From the NCBI RefSeq assembly GCF_014644555.1, contig NZ_BMKX01000004.1:62001-126000 (forward strand): a DNA stretch of 64,000 nucleotides, in the 5' to 3' direction. Shown here piece after piece: positions 9,346 to 18,458 of this stretch. This DNA comes from Glutamicibacter ardleyensis. GTDB lineage: Bacteria > Actinomycetota > Actinomycetes > Actinomycetales > Micrococcaceae. The notes under the pieces were generated by a model that ran no database searches, was not told where the DNA came from, and saw only the letters and a list, made by a program, of their open reading frames with translations. Within the stretch, counting starts at the first letter, position 1; each line of letters begins with the position of its first letter. Position numbers and translations under genes: made by a program.

Positions 9346-10553
9346 TTTGCTAATACCTTAGGAAGTAGTTGGAGTCTTTCTACCGCTTCACTGATGACTT
9401 CAGGTCGTTTGCAGAAAGCAAACCGCAGCAAGGATGAGTAGTCTTGCTGGTTTTCTTGGAGCGCGAACACAGACATGGGGATCGCGGCAACACCGATTCG
9501 CTCTGGCATCAATTTCGCCACGTCCACCGCATTTTCATTGCCCAGACCCTGCAAATCTGCAACCAGAAAATACGTACCCTTGGGTCGAATCACTTGAATG
9601 CCAACGTCTTCAAGTCCTTGGGCAAGTTGATCACCACGAGCGCCAAGGTCTGCGGCAAAACGTTCAAAGAATGTATCGGGTAGTTCCAAAGCCTGCGCTA
9701 CGGCTGGCTGGAAGGCAGGACCAGAAGAGTATGAAAGGAACTGTTTGACTGTGCGCAGTGCCGTTATCAGCTCACGTGGCCCTGTGGCCCAACCAACTTT
9801 CCAACCGGTAAAGGAAAAGGATTTGCCTGCGGATGAAAGAGTAATGGTTCGCGCGAAGCCGCCGGGACGGCTAGCGATGGGAATATGAGCAGAAGCAAAG
9901 GTGAGATGCTCGTAAACTTCGTCCGAAAGGATAATGCAATCGTGCAGGTGCGCAAGAGCAACGATTTCGTCCAGGACCTCGGTGTCAAAGATGGTGCCGG
10001 TAGGGTTATGCGGATTATTGACAATAATCATCCGGGTCTTATTGGTCACGGCTTTGCGAAGCTCATCAAGATCTGGTGCAAAGGAGGGAGCTCGCAATTT
10101 CACTACCTTGTGAGTTGCGTTAGCCAGTCCAATCATGGCGGCGTAGGAGTCGTAAAAAGGTTCAAAGGTGACTACCTCGTCGCCGGCCTCGACGAAGGCC
10201 AAAACTGCGGCAGCTATTGCTTCAGTTGCACCCGTGGAGACGACCACCTGCGTGTCAGGGTCGATGGACAAACCGTAAAATCGGAGTTGATGCTTGGCTA
10301 TAGCATTACGTAACCCCGGAATCCCGCTACCAGGGGCGTATTGGTTGGCCCCTTCTTGGATAGCCTTGATCGCTAACTCGCGAATTGCCAGTGGACCTTC
10401 TTCATCTGGGAATCCTTGGCCAAGGTTGATGGCCTGATGCTTATTTGCTAGGCCGGTGATTTCTTCAAAGATGGTGAGTCCGGGTTCGCCATCTGATCCC
10501 AAGAGATTTGCGCTCTGAGCCGTTCTTCGCCAAGGGGTAGATTCAAAGGTCAT
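9342..10553 (-). CDS. Class I/II pyridoxal-phosphate-dependent aminotransferase
   Basis: A fold-type I aminotransferase of 403 residues. Visible signatures are the N-terminal INLGQGFPD, the NNPHNPTG motif that contacts the cofactor, an ILSDEVYEHL segment, and the PLP Schiff-base lysine in SSAGKSFSFTGWKVG (about residue 241). It resembles kynurenine/methionine and N-succinyl-diaminopimelate (DapC-like) aminotransferases, and the exact substrate cannot be read. No Shine-Dalgarno precedes the ATG. A CATAAT hexamer ends six bases before it, suggesting a leaderless mRNA. Confidence 0.87.
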   Translation of the reverse strand: MTFESTPWRRTAQSANLLGSDGEPGLTIFEEITGLANKHQAINLGQGFPDEEGPLAIRELAIKAIQEGANQYAPGSGIPGLRNAIAKHQLRFYGLSIDPDTQVVVSTGATEAIAAAVLAFVEAGDEVVTFEPFYDSYAAMIGLANATHKVVKLRAPSFAPDLDELRKAVTNKTRMIIVNNPHNPTGTIFDTEVLDEIVALAHLHDCIILSDEVYEHLTFASAHIPIASRPGGFARTITLSSAGKSFSFTGWKVGWATGPRELITALRTVKQFLSYSSGPAFQPAVAQALELPDTFFERFAADLGARGDQLAQGLEDVGIQVIRPKGTYFLVADLQGLGNENAVDVAKLMPERIGVAAIPMSVFALQENQQDYSSLLRFAFCKRPEVISEAVERLQLLPKVLAK

Positions 10554-10559
10554 AGCTCA

Positions 10560-10565
10560 ATTATG
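10560..10565 (-). promoter_or_regulatory. Candidate -10 element for a leaderless aminotransferase mRNA
   Basis: On the minus strand CATAAT is followed by six bases and the ATG at 10553. There is no purine-rich ribosome site in between. This spacing is the usual one for leaderless actinobacterial transcripts. The -35 region is weak. Confidence 0.35.
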
Positions 10566-10654
10566 CTTCCTGGACTCGGGAAGATCTTAGTAAACACGCA
10601 TGAATCGTTACATGACAGTTCTATCAAAATCACGTGTTAACTCAGGTTTGTTGA

Positions 10655-10660
10655 TAGATT
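10655..10660 (+). promoter_or_regulatory. Candidate -10 element for a leaderless coaD mRNA
   Basis: TAGATT fits the TANNNT -10 pattern and ends six bases before the coaD ATG at 10667. No Shine-Dalgarno lies upstream of the start, so transcription probably begins at or next to the start codon. Confidence 0.4.
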
Positions 10661-10666
10661 CTAGAT

Positions 10667-11143
10667 ATGCGCAGAGCTGTATGCCCAGGATCCTTTGATC
10701 CCCTTCACAATGGCCATGTCGAGATCATTGCCCGAGCGGCAAGCCTCTTTGACGAGGTCATTGTTGCTGTATCGACAAACTACTCGAAGAAGTACCGGTT
10801 TTCCGAAGAAGAACGGGTAGCAATTGTCGAAGAGACTGTCGGGGGACTTCGAGGCGTGTCCGCCATACCTATGGGGCAGGGTCTCCTCGCGGACTTCTGC
10901 AAGGAGCAAGGTGCAGAAGCAATAGTCAAGGGACTGCGAAGCACGGTCGACTACGCCTATGAAATTCCCATGGCAACGATGAACCGGCATCTGACCGGTG
11001 TGGAGACAGTCTTTCTGCAGGCCGATACGAGATTTACTCACCTATCGTCCTCGCTGCTCAAAGAGGTGCAATCACTGGGTGGGGACGTCAACGAGTACTT
11101 CCCGCGCGCGGTCATTAAGCGGTTGTCGAAAAAGTCTAGCTAA
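10667..11143 (+). CDS. coaD: Phosphopantetheine adenylyltransferase
   Basis: This enzyme transfers AMP from ATP to 4'-phosphopantetheine, the penultimate step of coenzyme A synthesis. The 158-residue length is typical. The nucleotidyltransferase signature PGSFDPLHNGH (about residues 8-18) contains the HXGH-type motif, and the second motif appears as LSSSLLKE. Conserved KGLRSTVDYAYE completes the substrate pocket. The DUF177-rpmF-rnc genes that usually follow are displaced about 18 kb downstream by the wall-polymer locus. Confidence 0.96.
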   Translation: MRRAVCPGSFDPLHNGHVEIIARAASLFDEVIVAVSTNYSKKYRFSEEERVAIVEETVGGLRGVSAIPMGQGLLADFCKEQGAEAIVKGLRSTVDYAYEIPMATMNRHLTGVETVFLQADTRFTHLSSSLLKEVQSLGGDVNEYFPRAVIKRLSKKSS

Positions 11144-11205
11144 GCGCGATCTCTGCACATAATGCAGTGTAGTGAAATTATGTCATTTAACGATTGGAAC
11201 AAACT

Positions 11206-12102
11206 ATGGCTCTCGGGTCGTCAATAACAAAGGCTGTTATTCCAGCAGCAGGGCTGGGCACACGCTTTTTGCCTGCTACTAAAGCGATGCCGAAAGAGAT
11301 GCTACCGGTTGTTGATAAGCCGGCCATCCAGTATGTTGTTGCGGAAGCGGTTGGGGCCGGTCTGGATGACGTTCTCATGATTACGGGGCGTAGCAAACGG
11401 GCACTTGAAGATCACTTTGATCGAGTGCCAGCGCTGGAAGCGACTTTGGAAGCCAAAGGCGATGACAAGAAGCTTCGGACGGTTCAAGAAGCAACTGAAC
11501 TGGGAAATATCCACTATGTTCGCCAGAGTGACCCGCGCGGGCTTGGGCATGCAGTCCTTTGTGCTAAGCAACACGTCGGATATGAGCCATTCGCGGTACT
11601 GCTGGGCGATGACTTAATAGATTCACGCGATGAACTACTTTCAGTCATGATCGCGACGCAGCAGAAAACAGGCGGGTCCGTGATTGCACTCATGGAGGTC
11701 GCTCCTGAGCAGATTAGTGCATATGGCTGTGCGGACGTTTCCGCAGTCGACGGTGAAGACTACGTTAAAGTCAACGCGCTGGTAGAGAAGCCAAGCATGG
11801 AAGAAGCACCGAGTAACCTAGCGATTATCGGTCGTTATTTGTTGCATCCACAAGTCTTTGAGGTGCTGGAACACACCGCTCCAGGTCGGGGCGGCGAAAT
11901 CCAGCTAACAGACGCGCTTCAGGAACTGGCTACCGATAACAACGACGGCGGTGGAGTTCACGCGGTTATTTTCCGTGGGCGCCGCTATGACACCGGAGAC
12001 AAACTGAGCTACCTGCAGGCAAATGTGACCCTCGCAGTAGAAAATGAAGAGCTCGGCGAAGGTATGAAGAGCTGGCTCAAAACTTTCGTGGCAACTCTCT
12101 AA
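11206..12102 (+). CDS. galU: UTP--glucose-1-phosphate uridylyltransferase
   Basis: GalU makes UDP-glucose from glucose-1-phosphate and UTP, providing the sugar donor for wall-polymer glycosylation and glycolipid anchors. Its 298 residues include the pyrophosphorylase signature GLGTRFLPATKAMPKEMLPV and a later RGLGHAVLCA segment. I chose the ATG at 11206, preceded by GGAAC at good spacing, over the TTG twelve bases upstream. A terminator follows, so galU is a separate transcript at the head of the wall-polymer locus. Confidence 0.94.
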   Translation: MALGSSITKAVIPAAGLGTRFLPATKAMPKEMLPVVDKPAIQYVVAEAVGAGLDDVLMITGRSKRALEDHFDRVPALEATLEAKGDDKKLRTVQEATELGNIHYVRQSDPRGLGHAVLCAKQHVGYEPFAVLLGDDLIDSRDELLSVMIATQQKTGGSVIALMEVAPEQISAYGCADVSAVDGEDYVKVNALVEKPSMEEAPSNLAIIGRYLLHPQVFEVLEHTAPGRGGEIQLTDALQELATDNNDGGGVHAVIFRGRRYDTGDKLSYLQANVTLAVENEELGEGMKSWLKTFVATL

Positions 12103-12116
12103 ACCTGGACATAAGG

Positions 12117-12156
12117 GACTACTCAGGATAATCACATTTATCTTGAGTAGTCTTTT
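12117..12156 (+). terminator. Rho-independent terminator after galU
   Basis: The arms GACTACTCAGGATA and TATCTTGAGTAGTC pair with one G-U wobble and are followed directly by five Ts, a classic intrinsic terminator. Confidence 0.9.
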
Positions 12157-12227
12157 TCATTGCCACTGTAGCAAGCAAACACTTGCCATATGGGGAGACC
12201 ATAGATTTTCTTTGAGAAGCTGCAGGA

Positions 12228-13289
12228 ATGAATATCCCAAACAAGAGCGAAAACTTCACCTCTCGTAGCGCCCGCTACGGTGTGGAGCGTAAGCGAAAAC
12301 GACGCATCCGCGGAGTTTTACTGTCTGTAGTTGCGCTTGTTGTTGTTGCAGCCTTGGGTGCTGGATTTTATGTTTTTAACCTTCAGCATAAGTTTAATTC
12401 GAAATCCAACTCCGTAGCCATCAACTACACCGAAGAGCAACAGAATCTGCGTCCAGTGAAAGCCCCGGATGATGGATCGATGAACATTCTAATGCTTGGT
12501 GTTGATCACGCAGACGAGAACGAAACTGAATCAGCGGCACTGGACGGTGCTGTAAGTCAACGAAGTGACTCGATGATGCTGGTTCATATTCCAGAGGACC
12601 GAAAACAAATTTACGTAATGTCTCTAGTAAGAGACATGTGGGTAGAAGTTCCCGGGTATGGACAGCACAAATTAAACGCTGCCGTAGAACTCGGGGGAGT
12701 CCCCCTGCTCATGCAAACGGTAGAGGGCTTATTCGATACAAAGGTCGATCACGTCGCGATGATCGACTTCGCCGGCTTCCGGGAACTTTCAACAGCCCTC
12801 GGCGGAGTCAAAGTGACTAACGAGATTCCGTTCACTGCTAACGACACGGACTACTTCTATCCAAAAGGCGAGATAACCCTCGAAGGTGACCGTGCCTTAC
12901 GGTACGTGCGCGAACGCAAATCATTCAGCGATGGCGACTATCAGCGAGTTAAGAACCAACGGGCCTTCTTGATGGCTGCCGTGAATCAACTGTTGTCAAA
13001 CGATACGCTCACCAATCCCACGAAACTTTACAACATCATTGATAAGGTCTCGCCGTATCTGACATTTGATTCAGAATTTGATGCGGCGACGATGGTCGGA
13101 TTAGGTATGGAACTAAAAAACGTCGATACTGAGAACCTTAAAATGTTCACCATGCCTACCGCTGGTAGCTCAACAAGCCCAGATGGGCAGTCCATCGAAC
13201 TTGCCAGCGAATTAGCGGTCGCTCAGATATCCGAAGCTTTGCAAACGGACACCATGGCAAAATATCTGGAAGAGAATCCACCGCAATAG
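12228..13289 (+). CDS. LytR-CpsA-Psr (LCP) family wall-polymer ligase, second copy
   Basis: A 353-residue paralogue of the LCP protein at 3760, with the same layout: a basic N-terminus, one membrane helix at about residues 28-50, then the extracellular LCP domain. The key motifs are QRSDSMMLVH, SLVRDMWVEVPG and RERKSFSDGDYQRVKNQ. Its place directly upstream of the export genes suggests that it attaches the polymer made by this locus to peptidoglycan. It has a GCAGGA ribosome site close to its ATG. Confidence 0.9.
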   Translation: MNIPNKSENFTSRSARYGVERKRKRRIRGVLLSVVALVVVAALGAGFYVFNLQHKFNSKSNSVAINYTEEQQNLRPVKAPDDGSMNILMLGVDHADENETESAALDGAVSQRSDSMMLVHIPEDRKQIYVMSLVRDMWVEVPGYGQHKLNAAVELGGVPLLMQTVEGLFDTKVDHVAMIDFAGFRELSTALGGVKVTNEIPFTANDTDYFYPKGEITLEGDRALRYVRERKSFSDGDYQRVKNQRAFLMAAVNQLLSNDTLTNPTKLYNIIDKVSPYLTFDSEFDAATMVGLGMELKNVDTENLKMFTMPTAGSSTSPDGQSIELASELAVAQISEALQTDTMAKYLEENPPQ

Positions 13290-13433
13290 CCGCCCATAGT
13301 ACTGAGTGGGATTAACTGCACGTGCGCTCGGAGCTCGAAATCACGTGTAACCACCACGCATAAACTAGACTTTGATCATCTGTGCTTACGAATTCAAGTA
13401 GTAGTTAGCATTCGACAAGAGGACATTTTCCAC

Positions 13434-14282
13434 ATGACAGTTGCGGAGGAGGCCGAAAAGTACGGCTTGCACCGAGTAGGGGCAAGGCCGTCATTGGTCG
13501 ATTACCTGAAGCAGACCTGGAGTCGGCGTGAGTTCATTTATGAGCTCGCAAAAGCGCGCGTGCAATCGCAAAACGATAGAAATCGACTCGGAATGCTTTG
13601 GGAGGTGCTCAAACCAACCTTCAATGCGCTCATGTATGGGTTCATCTTCGGTATCTTGCAGGGCGGCGCCAAAGGGCCAGACTTTCCTGTCTACGTGGTC
13701 ATCGGTGTGTTTCTCTTTGAATTTTTCACTTCGTCCATGACTGGTGGTGCTAAGTCCATCACAGGTAACACGGCGCTCGTTCAATCACTTGCGTTCCCAA
13801 GACTCGCATTGCCCGTTGCACAGGTGACTCAAGGAATCTTGACTTTGATGCCGATGCTGTTGGTGATGTTCATCTATGCAATGATTTTGGGAACTACACC
13901 TAAGTGGACTTGGTTCGTAATTATCCCATTGGTGCTTCTCTTCAGTGTTTTTAATATGGGAATCGCGCTAATCTGCGCCCGGATAACGGTCCATGTACGT
14001 GACTTCACCAATATTCTGCCGCTGATCGGTCGAGTTCTCTTCTTTACGTCCGGTGTCTTGTTTAGTGTGGATCGGATTCTCAACCAATGGCCGTGGATGG
14101 TCACTGCGTTTGACTATCACCCGCTGTACCAGACGTTGCAAATTGCCCGTGCAATGATCATGGATAACGCCGTATATGAACCTCGTGCATGGTGGGTCGT
14201 AGGTATTTGGGCGTTCGCGACCCTAGTCTTCGGTCTTGTATATTTCTGGAAAGCTGAGGAGCGTTACGGCCGTGCGGATTAA
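13434..14282 (+). CDS. ABC-2 type polysaccharide/teichoic acid export permease (TagG-like)
   Basis: A 282-residue integral membrane protein with about six hydrophobic segments. It has the typical N-terminal amphipathic region and a first cytoplasmic stretch RNRLGMLWEVLKP, a hallmark of polysaccharide-exporting ABC-2 permeases (TagG, RfbA, Wzm). With the ATPase that follows it should flip a lipid-linked wall polymer across the membrane. The ATG is preceded by AGAGGA. The 3' end overlaps the ATPase start by 11 bp. Confidence 0.88.
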   Translation: MTVAEEAEKYGLHRVGARPSLVDYLKQTWSRREFIYELAKARVQSQNDRNRLGMLWEVLKPTFNALMYGFIFGILQGGAKGPDFPVYVVIGVFLFEFFTSSMTGGAKSITGNTALVQSLAFPRLALPVAQVTQGILTLMPMLLVMFIYAMILGTTPKWTWFVIIPLVLLFSVFNMGIALICARITVHVRDFTNILPLIGRVLFFTSGVLFSVDRILNQWPWMVTAFDYHPLYQTLQIARAMIMDNAVYEPRAWWVVGIWAFATLVFGLVYFWKAEERYGRAD

Positions 14283-15156
14283 TTTTGATGACCTAATCAA
14301 CCCGGAACTTCATCCGGAATATGAACCCGAGCGGATTTTCTCGGACGACACATCATTCATCGATGTGGTTTCCCCCGACGAGGTTACGAACTCAAATCTG
14401 AGCATTGATCCCAACCGCCAACCAGTTGTGATTGTGGACAATCTTCACGTTAAATATCGGGTCTATTCCAGTGGTAAGGCCGTGGGCGCTGCCGGCGCGC
14501 GCCGGTTGCTGCAATCGAACATGCGTGGCGTTCGTACAGTGCATGCTCTAAAAGGCATCTCATTCGTTGCGTATGAAAACGAGTCCATCGGGGTCATCGG
14601 ATCTAATGGCTCTGGTAAATCGACGCTGCTTAAGGCCATTACCGGGCTGACCCCACCTGCGTCCGGGAGCGTCTACGCTCGATCTCGCCCAAGCCTGTTG
14701 GGTGTGGGAGCCGCTCTCATCCCGGGTCTTTCGGGAGATAAAAATATTACCCTTGGTGGTTTAGCTCTCGGCTATAGCCGCCAAGAGGTTGAGGAAATGC
14801 GCGAGGAGATCATCAAGTTTGCGGAGCTCGAAGAGTTCATAGACTTGCCAATGCGTACGTACTCATCAGGCATGAGCGCTCGATTGAAATTTGCAATTGC
14901 GGCGTCGAAGCAACACGATATCTTAATCATTGATGAGGCTTTGGCAGTTGGAGATGCAAAATTCAAGAAACGAAGTGAGGCCAAGATTCGAGAAATCCGA
15001 GAAAACGCCGGAACGATCTTCAATGTTTCGCACTCCATGAACTCGATCAAGGAAACCTGCAACCGCTGCATCTGGATCGAAAAAGGTGTGCAGAAGATGG
15101 ATGGCGACACGGACACCGTAATCAAGGCCTACCAAGCACACTTAAAAAAGAAGTAA
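14272..15156 (+). CDS. ABC transporter ATP-binding protein for polymer export (TagH-like)
   Basis: The energy subunit of the exporter, 294 residues. It has Walker A GSNGSGKST (about residue 110), the ABC signature YSSGMSAR (about 197) and Walker B ILIIDEALAVGD (about 217). The absence of the usual LSGGQ is normal for the TagH/Wzt group. The N-terminal about 55 residues before the nucleotide-binding domain are acidic and unusual. I chose the GTG at 14272, preceded by GAGGAG ten bases upstream, rather than the ATG at 14236. Confidence 0.9.
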   Translation: MRINFDDLINPELHPEYEPERIFSDDTSFIDVVSPDEVTNSNLSIDPNRQPVVIVDNLHVKYRVYSSGKAVGAAGARRLLQSNMRGVRTVHALKGISFVAYENESIGVIGSNGSGKSTLLKAITGLTPPASGSVYARSRPSLLGVGAALIPGLSGDKNITLGGLALGYSRQEVEEMREEIIKFAELEEFIDLPMRTYSSGMSARLKFAIAASKQHDILIIDEALAVGDAKFKKRSEAKIREIRENAGTIFNVSHSMNSIKETCNRCIWIEKGVQKMDGDTDTVIKAYQAHLKKK

Positions 15157-15163
15157 GGGACGG

Positions 15164-16201
15164 ATGACTGAATATCCAGGCGTTGCCTACGTAATGCCTG
15201 TGCTGAACGAAGCTGAATACCTCGAAGAGGCAGTCGCATCGATTCTCGCGCAGGAATATGAAGGCGATAAGGAACTGGTGCTTGCATTGGGTCCGAGCAC
15301 GGATGAAACAAATCTTGTTGCCCAGCGCTTAGCAGCTCAAGACTCGCGTATTACCCTGGTGGATAATCCGCTAGGACGAACCCCAATAGCATTGAATCTT
15401 GCCATCCGTAATTCAACGCATCCCATTGTGATTCGAGTCGACGCACATAGTGAGCTTCCTGCTTATTACACAAAACGCGGCATTGAGACGCTCAAACGCG
15501 TTGGAGCGCATGATGTTGGCGGGCTGATGGATGCTCGCGGCCGCATGCCACTGCAACGAGCCATTGCCGCTGCCTACCACTCGAAATTTGGTTTCGGTGG
15601 ACCCGCCTACCATTCGGGTGCTCCCGAAGGCGAAGCCGAGTCGGCATATCTAGGAATCTTCCGACGCGAAGTTTTTGAAGAAGTAGGCTACTTTGACGAG
15701 AACATGTGGCGAGCACAAGACTGGGAGCTTTGCCTGAGAATAAGACAGGCCGGCCACAAAGTCTGGTTCGATCCAGAACTGAAGGTTGGCTATTACCCGC
15801 GCGACAACTTCCCTTCTCTGATTAAGCAGTCGTTCGCCTCTGGGACCTGGCGTGGTGAAATCGCCCGGCGATTCCCCGAAGGCAAATCCCTGCGACATGA
15901 CCTTCCACCGTTGCTCCTCGTGGGAGTTAGCACAGGAATCCTCTCGGCTGTTATTCAACCGGTTGCCGCCAACGCACTTCCGAAACCAGTCAATCTCCTA
16001 TTGAAACTTAGTCAACTAGTGCCGGTTCTTTACGCAGCTTGCTGCGTGTTTGCAGGGATAAGAGCCAAGGGAAAAGGTTTGAAAGAAAAGCTGCTTACGG
16101 CTGCAACGTTCCCCATGATTCACCTTCCTTGGGCTGCGGGTTACATAAAGGGTCGTGCAGTTGGAGCTGGCAGCACCTTGGACAAGGGGCGAGTTAAATG
16201 A
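15164..16201 (+). CDS. Family 2 glycosyltransferase with C-terminal membrane segments
   Basis: A GT-A fold glycosyltransferase of 345 residues. The N-terminal VMPVLNEAEYLEEAV motif, the metal/nucleotide-binding VDAHSE segment (about 89-94) and the catalytic region RAQDWELCLRIRQ (about 185) are visible. Residues about 245-320 contain hydrophobic stretches suggesting membrane association. It lies between the exporter and the CDP-alcohol phosphotransferase and overlaps the latter by 4 bp, so it probably acts on the wall-polymer repeat or linkage unit. The sugar is unknown. Confidence 0.85.
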   Translation: MTEYPGVAYVMPVLNEAEYLEEAVASILAQEYEGDKELVLALGPSTDETNLVAQRLAAQDSRITLVDNPLGRTPIALNLAIRNSTHPIVIRVDAHSELPAYYTKRGIETLKRVGAHDVGGLMDARGRMPLQRAIAAAYHSKFGFGGPAYHSGAPEGEAESAYLGIFRREVFEEVGYFDENMWRAQDWELCLRIRQAGHKVWFDPELKVGYYPRDNFPSLIKQSFASGTWRGEIARRFPEGKSLRHDLPPLLLVGVSTGILSAVIQPVAANALPKPVNLLLKLSQLVPVLYAACCVFAGIRAKGKGLKEKLLTAATFPMIHLPWAAGYIKGRAVGAGSTLDKGRVK

Positions 16202-17022
16202 GCCACGAACGCCCATTGCGTCCCACCTTGGAAGAACTTCGCGCGGTCTGCCAACCTCCTGAAGTTCGTGCTCGGAAAAATGCCGAGCATTGGACCGCGG
16301 AACTGTACCTTCGGCATATTTCGATCTACCTAACGGCAGTACTTGTACGAACTCGTATCTCGGCCAACGGTGTCACCGGGTTAATGATCCTTGCTGGTTG
16401 GTTCATGTCATTGGCACTACTGATCCCTGGAATATGGGGACCGATTCTCGCCGTGGTGCTTTCGCAGGTACAGCTCTACTTTGACTGTTCGGATGGGGAA
16501 GTAGCGCGGTGGAGAGGAACTCAGTCACCGCGCGGAATATTCATCGACATGGTGGGTCACCATACGACTGAAGCATTGATTCCCATCGCCCTGGGATACC
16601 GCGTGTTCGTAGAGCTCTCTGCCAGTACCGCCAATGCATCTCAAGCCTGGCCAACCCTGTTCATGGGTGGATGCCTCGCGGTCCTGCTCGTACTGAACAG
16701 GTCCCAGTCCCTGATGGTGCATGCAGCCCGTGGGATGGCTGGGCTTGGAAAACTGCCGGATACCGCAGAAGCACGCTCCATCCCAGTTACATCGCTCGTC
16801 GGACGTTTACGTTCGCTGGCGCGATTTGCGCCGTTCCACCGGATGCTGCACGCAGTGGAGCTCAGCCTCGTGATCCTGGCTTGCGCTATCGTCTCGGCTC
16901 TCGTTGGGGAACCGGGGATTGCCGAAAAATGGATGATCTGGATTTTGCTTCCAGCTACGGTGCTAGTCAACGTAGGACATTTCATTGCAAACATGGCTTC
17001 TACAAGGCTCAAAGCTAATTAG
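16198..17022 (+). CDS. CDP-alcohol phosphotransferase family membrane protein with atypical active site
   Basis: A 274-residue integral membrane enzyme of the CDP-alcohol phosphotransferase class, which moves a phospho-group from a CDP-linked donor to an alcohol. The motif is clear: Asp96, Asp99-Gly100, Ala103-Arg104, Gly113 and Asp117. The fourth Asp of D(x)3D, normally the catalytic base, is His121. The setting beside TagD and TagF-like enzymes suggests a role in glycerol-phosphate polymer or lipid carrier synthesis rather than ordinary phospholipid synthesis. It could also be an inactive or altered-specificity member. Confidence 0.82.
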   Translation: MSHERPLRPTLEELRAVCQPPEVRARKNAEHWTAELYLRHISIYLTAVLVRTRISANGVTGLMILAGWFMSLALLIPGIWGPILAVVLSQVQLYFDCSDGEVARWRGTQSPRGIFIDMVGHHTTEALIPIALGYRVFVELSASTANASQAWPTLFMGGCLAVLLVLNRSQSLMVHAARGMAGLGKLPDTAEARSIPVTSLVGRLRSLARFAPFHRMLHAVELSLVILACAIVSALVGEPGIAEKWMIWILLPATVLVNVGHFIANMASTRLKAN

Positions 17023-17040
17023 TTGGAAGGGAGGAAGAAA

Positions 17041-17931
17041 ATGACGACAGGAACTTTGCCGCGCATTGGCGTTGTTGTCCTGACGATGGGAAATCGCCCC
17101 ATCGAATTGAAACGCGCATTAGAGTCTTTGCTGGCACAGAAGAGCGTTCAAATTGATGCCGTGGTTGTAGGCAACGGGTGGGACCCTGTGGACATTCCGG
17201 CGCCCATCAAAACACACTTCCTTCCTGAGAACCTAGGTATTCCTGCAGGACGCAATGCAGGCGTGAACCATGTGCAAGGAGAATTCCTTTGCTTCCTGGA
17301 TGATGATTCTTGGTTCCTCGACGAAGATTTTTTGATCACCTCCGTTGAACGTTTCAAGCGGTACCCGAAAATGGGACTCCTACAGCCCCGAATTACGGAT
17401 CCTAAATCCTTAGAAAATGATCCAACGCGGTGGATTCCACGTCTTAATAAACGTACCGCCGAAGAACCGAGCAAGGTCTTCCACGTGGGGGAGACCTGCT
17501 TAGTCAGCCCCAGAGCACTTTTTGATGCGACTGGCGGGTGGGCCGCAGGTTTCTGGTACGCCCATGAAGGAATCGAACTCGCTTGGCGAATTTGGGATAC
17601 CGGACATTATGTTTGGTACGCAGGGGACATGCGCATTGGCCATCCGGTTGTGGATCCGCGCCGACACGACGAGTTTTATCGCCTGAACGCTCGCAACAGA
17701 GTTTGGCTGGCACGAAGAAACTTGCCTGCACCGTTGTGTTGGATCTATCCGACATCTTGGTTACTGGTGGAGTGCCTCAGAATGCGGAAAAACCGCTCCG
17801 CGGTTCGTCAATACTTGGGTGGTTGGCGCGCTGGCTGGCGTGGTAGCCCATGGCACCGTGAAACTCGGCCTAAACTGAAGTGGTCTACCGTGCTTAGAAT
17901 GACTCTGGCAGGACGGCCCCCAGTTCTTTAA
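17041..17931 (+). CDS. Family 2 glycosyltransferase (rhamnosyltransferase-like)
   Basis: A GT-A fold glycosyltransferase of 296 residues. It contains VVVLTMGNRP at the N-terminus, GIPAGRNAGV in the nucleotide-binding region, the acidic FLDDDSW metal-binding motif and a later HEGIELAWRI segment. No transmembrane helix is evident, so it should act at the cytoplasmic face on a lipid-linked intermediate. The ATG at 17041 is preceded by GGGAGG at seven bases, and the upstream TTG at 17023 is less likely. The acceptor is unknown. Confidence 0.85.
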   Translation: MTTGTLPRIGVVVLTMGNRPIELKRALESLLAQKSVQIDAVVVGNGWDPVDIPAPIKTHFLPENLGIPAGRNAGVNHVQGEFLCFLDDDSWFLDEDFLITSVERFKRYPKMGLLQPRITDPKSLENDPTRWIPRLNKRTAEEPSKVFHVGETCLVSPRALFDATGGWAAGFWYAHEGIELAWRIWDTGHYVWYAGDMRIGHPVVDPRRHDEFYRLNARNRVWLARRNLPAPLCWIYPTSWLLVECLRMRKNRSAVRQYLGGWRAGWRGSPWHRETRPKLKWSTVLRMTLAGRPPVL

Positions 17932-17996
17932 TCTGGCCGGCGGGCGCAGAGCCCACCACAATAACTATGCATCAGCAACATGACGTGGAGGTAAAC

Positions 17997-18458
17997 ATGG
18001 CTAAAACAGTTCTTACTTACGGTACGTTCGATTTGTTCCACATTGGACACCTGAACATTCTCAAGCGACTCAAAGAAAAGGGCGACCGTCTCGTAGTCGG
18101 CGTTTCTACCGATGAATTCAATGCGATCAAAGGCAAAAAGCCTATCGTGCCCTTCGCCCAACGGCTGGAGATCGTTCAAGCCATCAAGTACGTAGATCTG
18201 GCTATCCCGGAGGAAAACTGGGAACAGAAGCGTCTTGATATCAAAAAATATGATGCCAAGGTATTCGGCATCGGCGAAGACTGGCAGGGTAAGTTCGATG
18301 ATCTGGATGACGAAGTCGAAGTAGTCTATCTGCCTCGTACCGCAGGAGTTTCGACTACCGAGATGAAGCGTGTGCTAAGCGAGTTTGATGAACGCCATGT
18401 CGAGTCATTGAAAAACACTCTCGACGCGCTAAGCCAGATTGTCAAAGAACTTAGCTAG
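17997..18458 (+). CDS. tagD: Glycerol-3-phosphate cytidylyltransferase
   Basis: TagD converts glycerol-3-phosphate and CTP to CDP-glycerol, the donor for poly(glycerol-phosphate) teichoic acid synthesis. The 153-residue protein has the nucleotidyltransferase HXGH motif in YGTFDLFHIGH and the second signature RTAGVSTTEMK. The start is the ATG at 17997 with a GGAGG site, rather than the ATG at 17967. It defines the chemistry of the locus: the three CDP-glycerol glycerophosphotransferases downstream would use its product, and GpsA upstream can supply its substrate. Confidence 0.93.
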   Translation: MAKTVLTYGTFDLFHIGHLNILKRLKEKGDRLVVGVSTDEFNAIKGKKPIVPFAQRLEIVQAIKYVDLAIPEENWEQKRLDIKKYDAKVFGIGEDWQGKFDDLDDEVEVVYLPRTAGVSTTEMKRVLSEFDERHVESLKNTLDALSQIVKELS

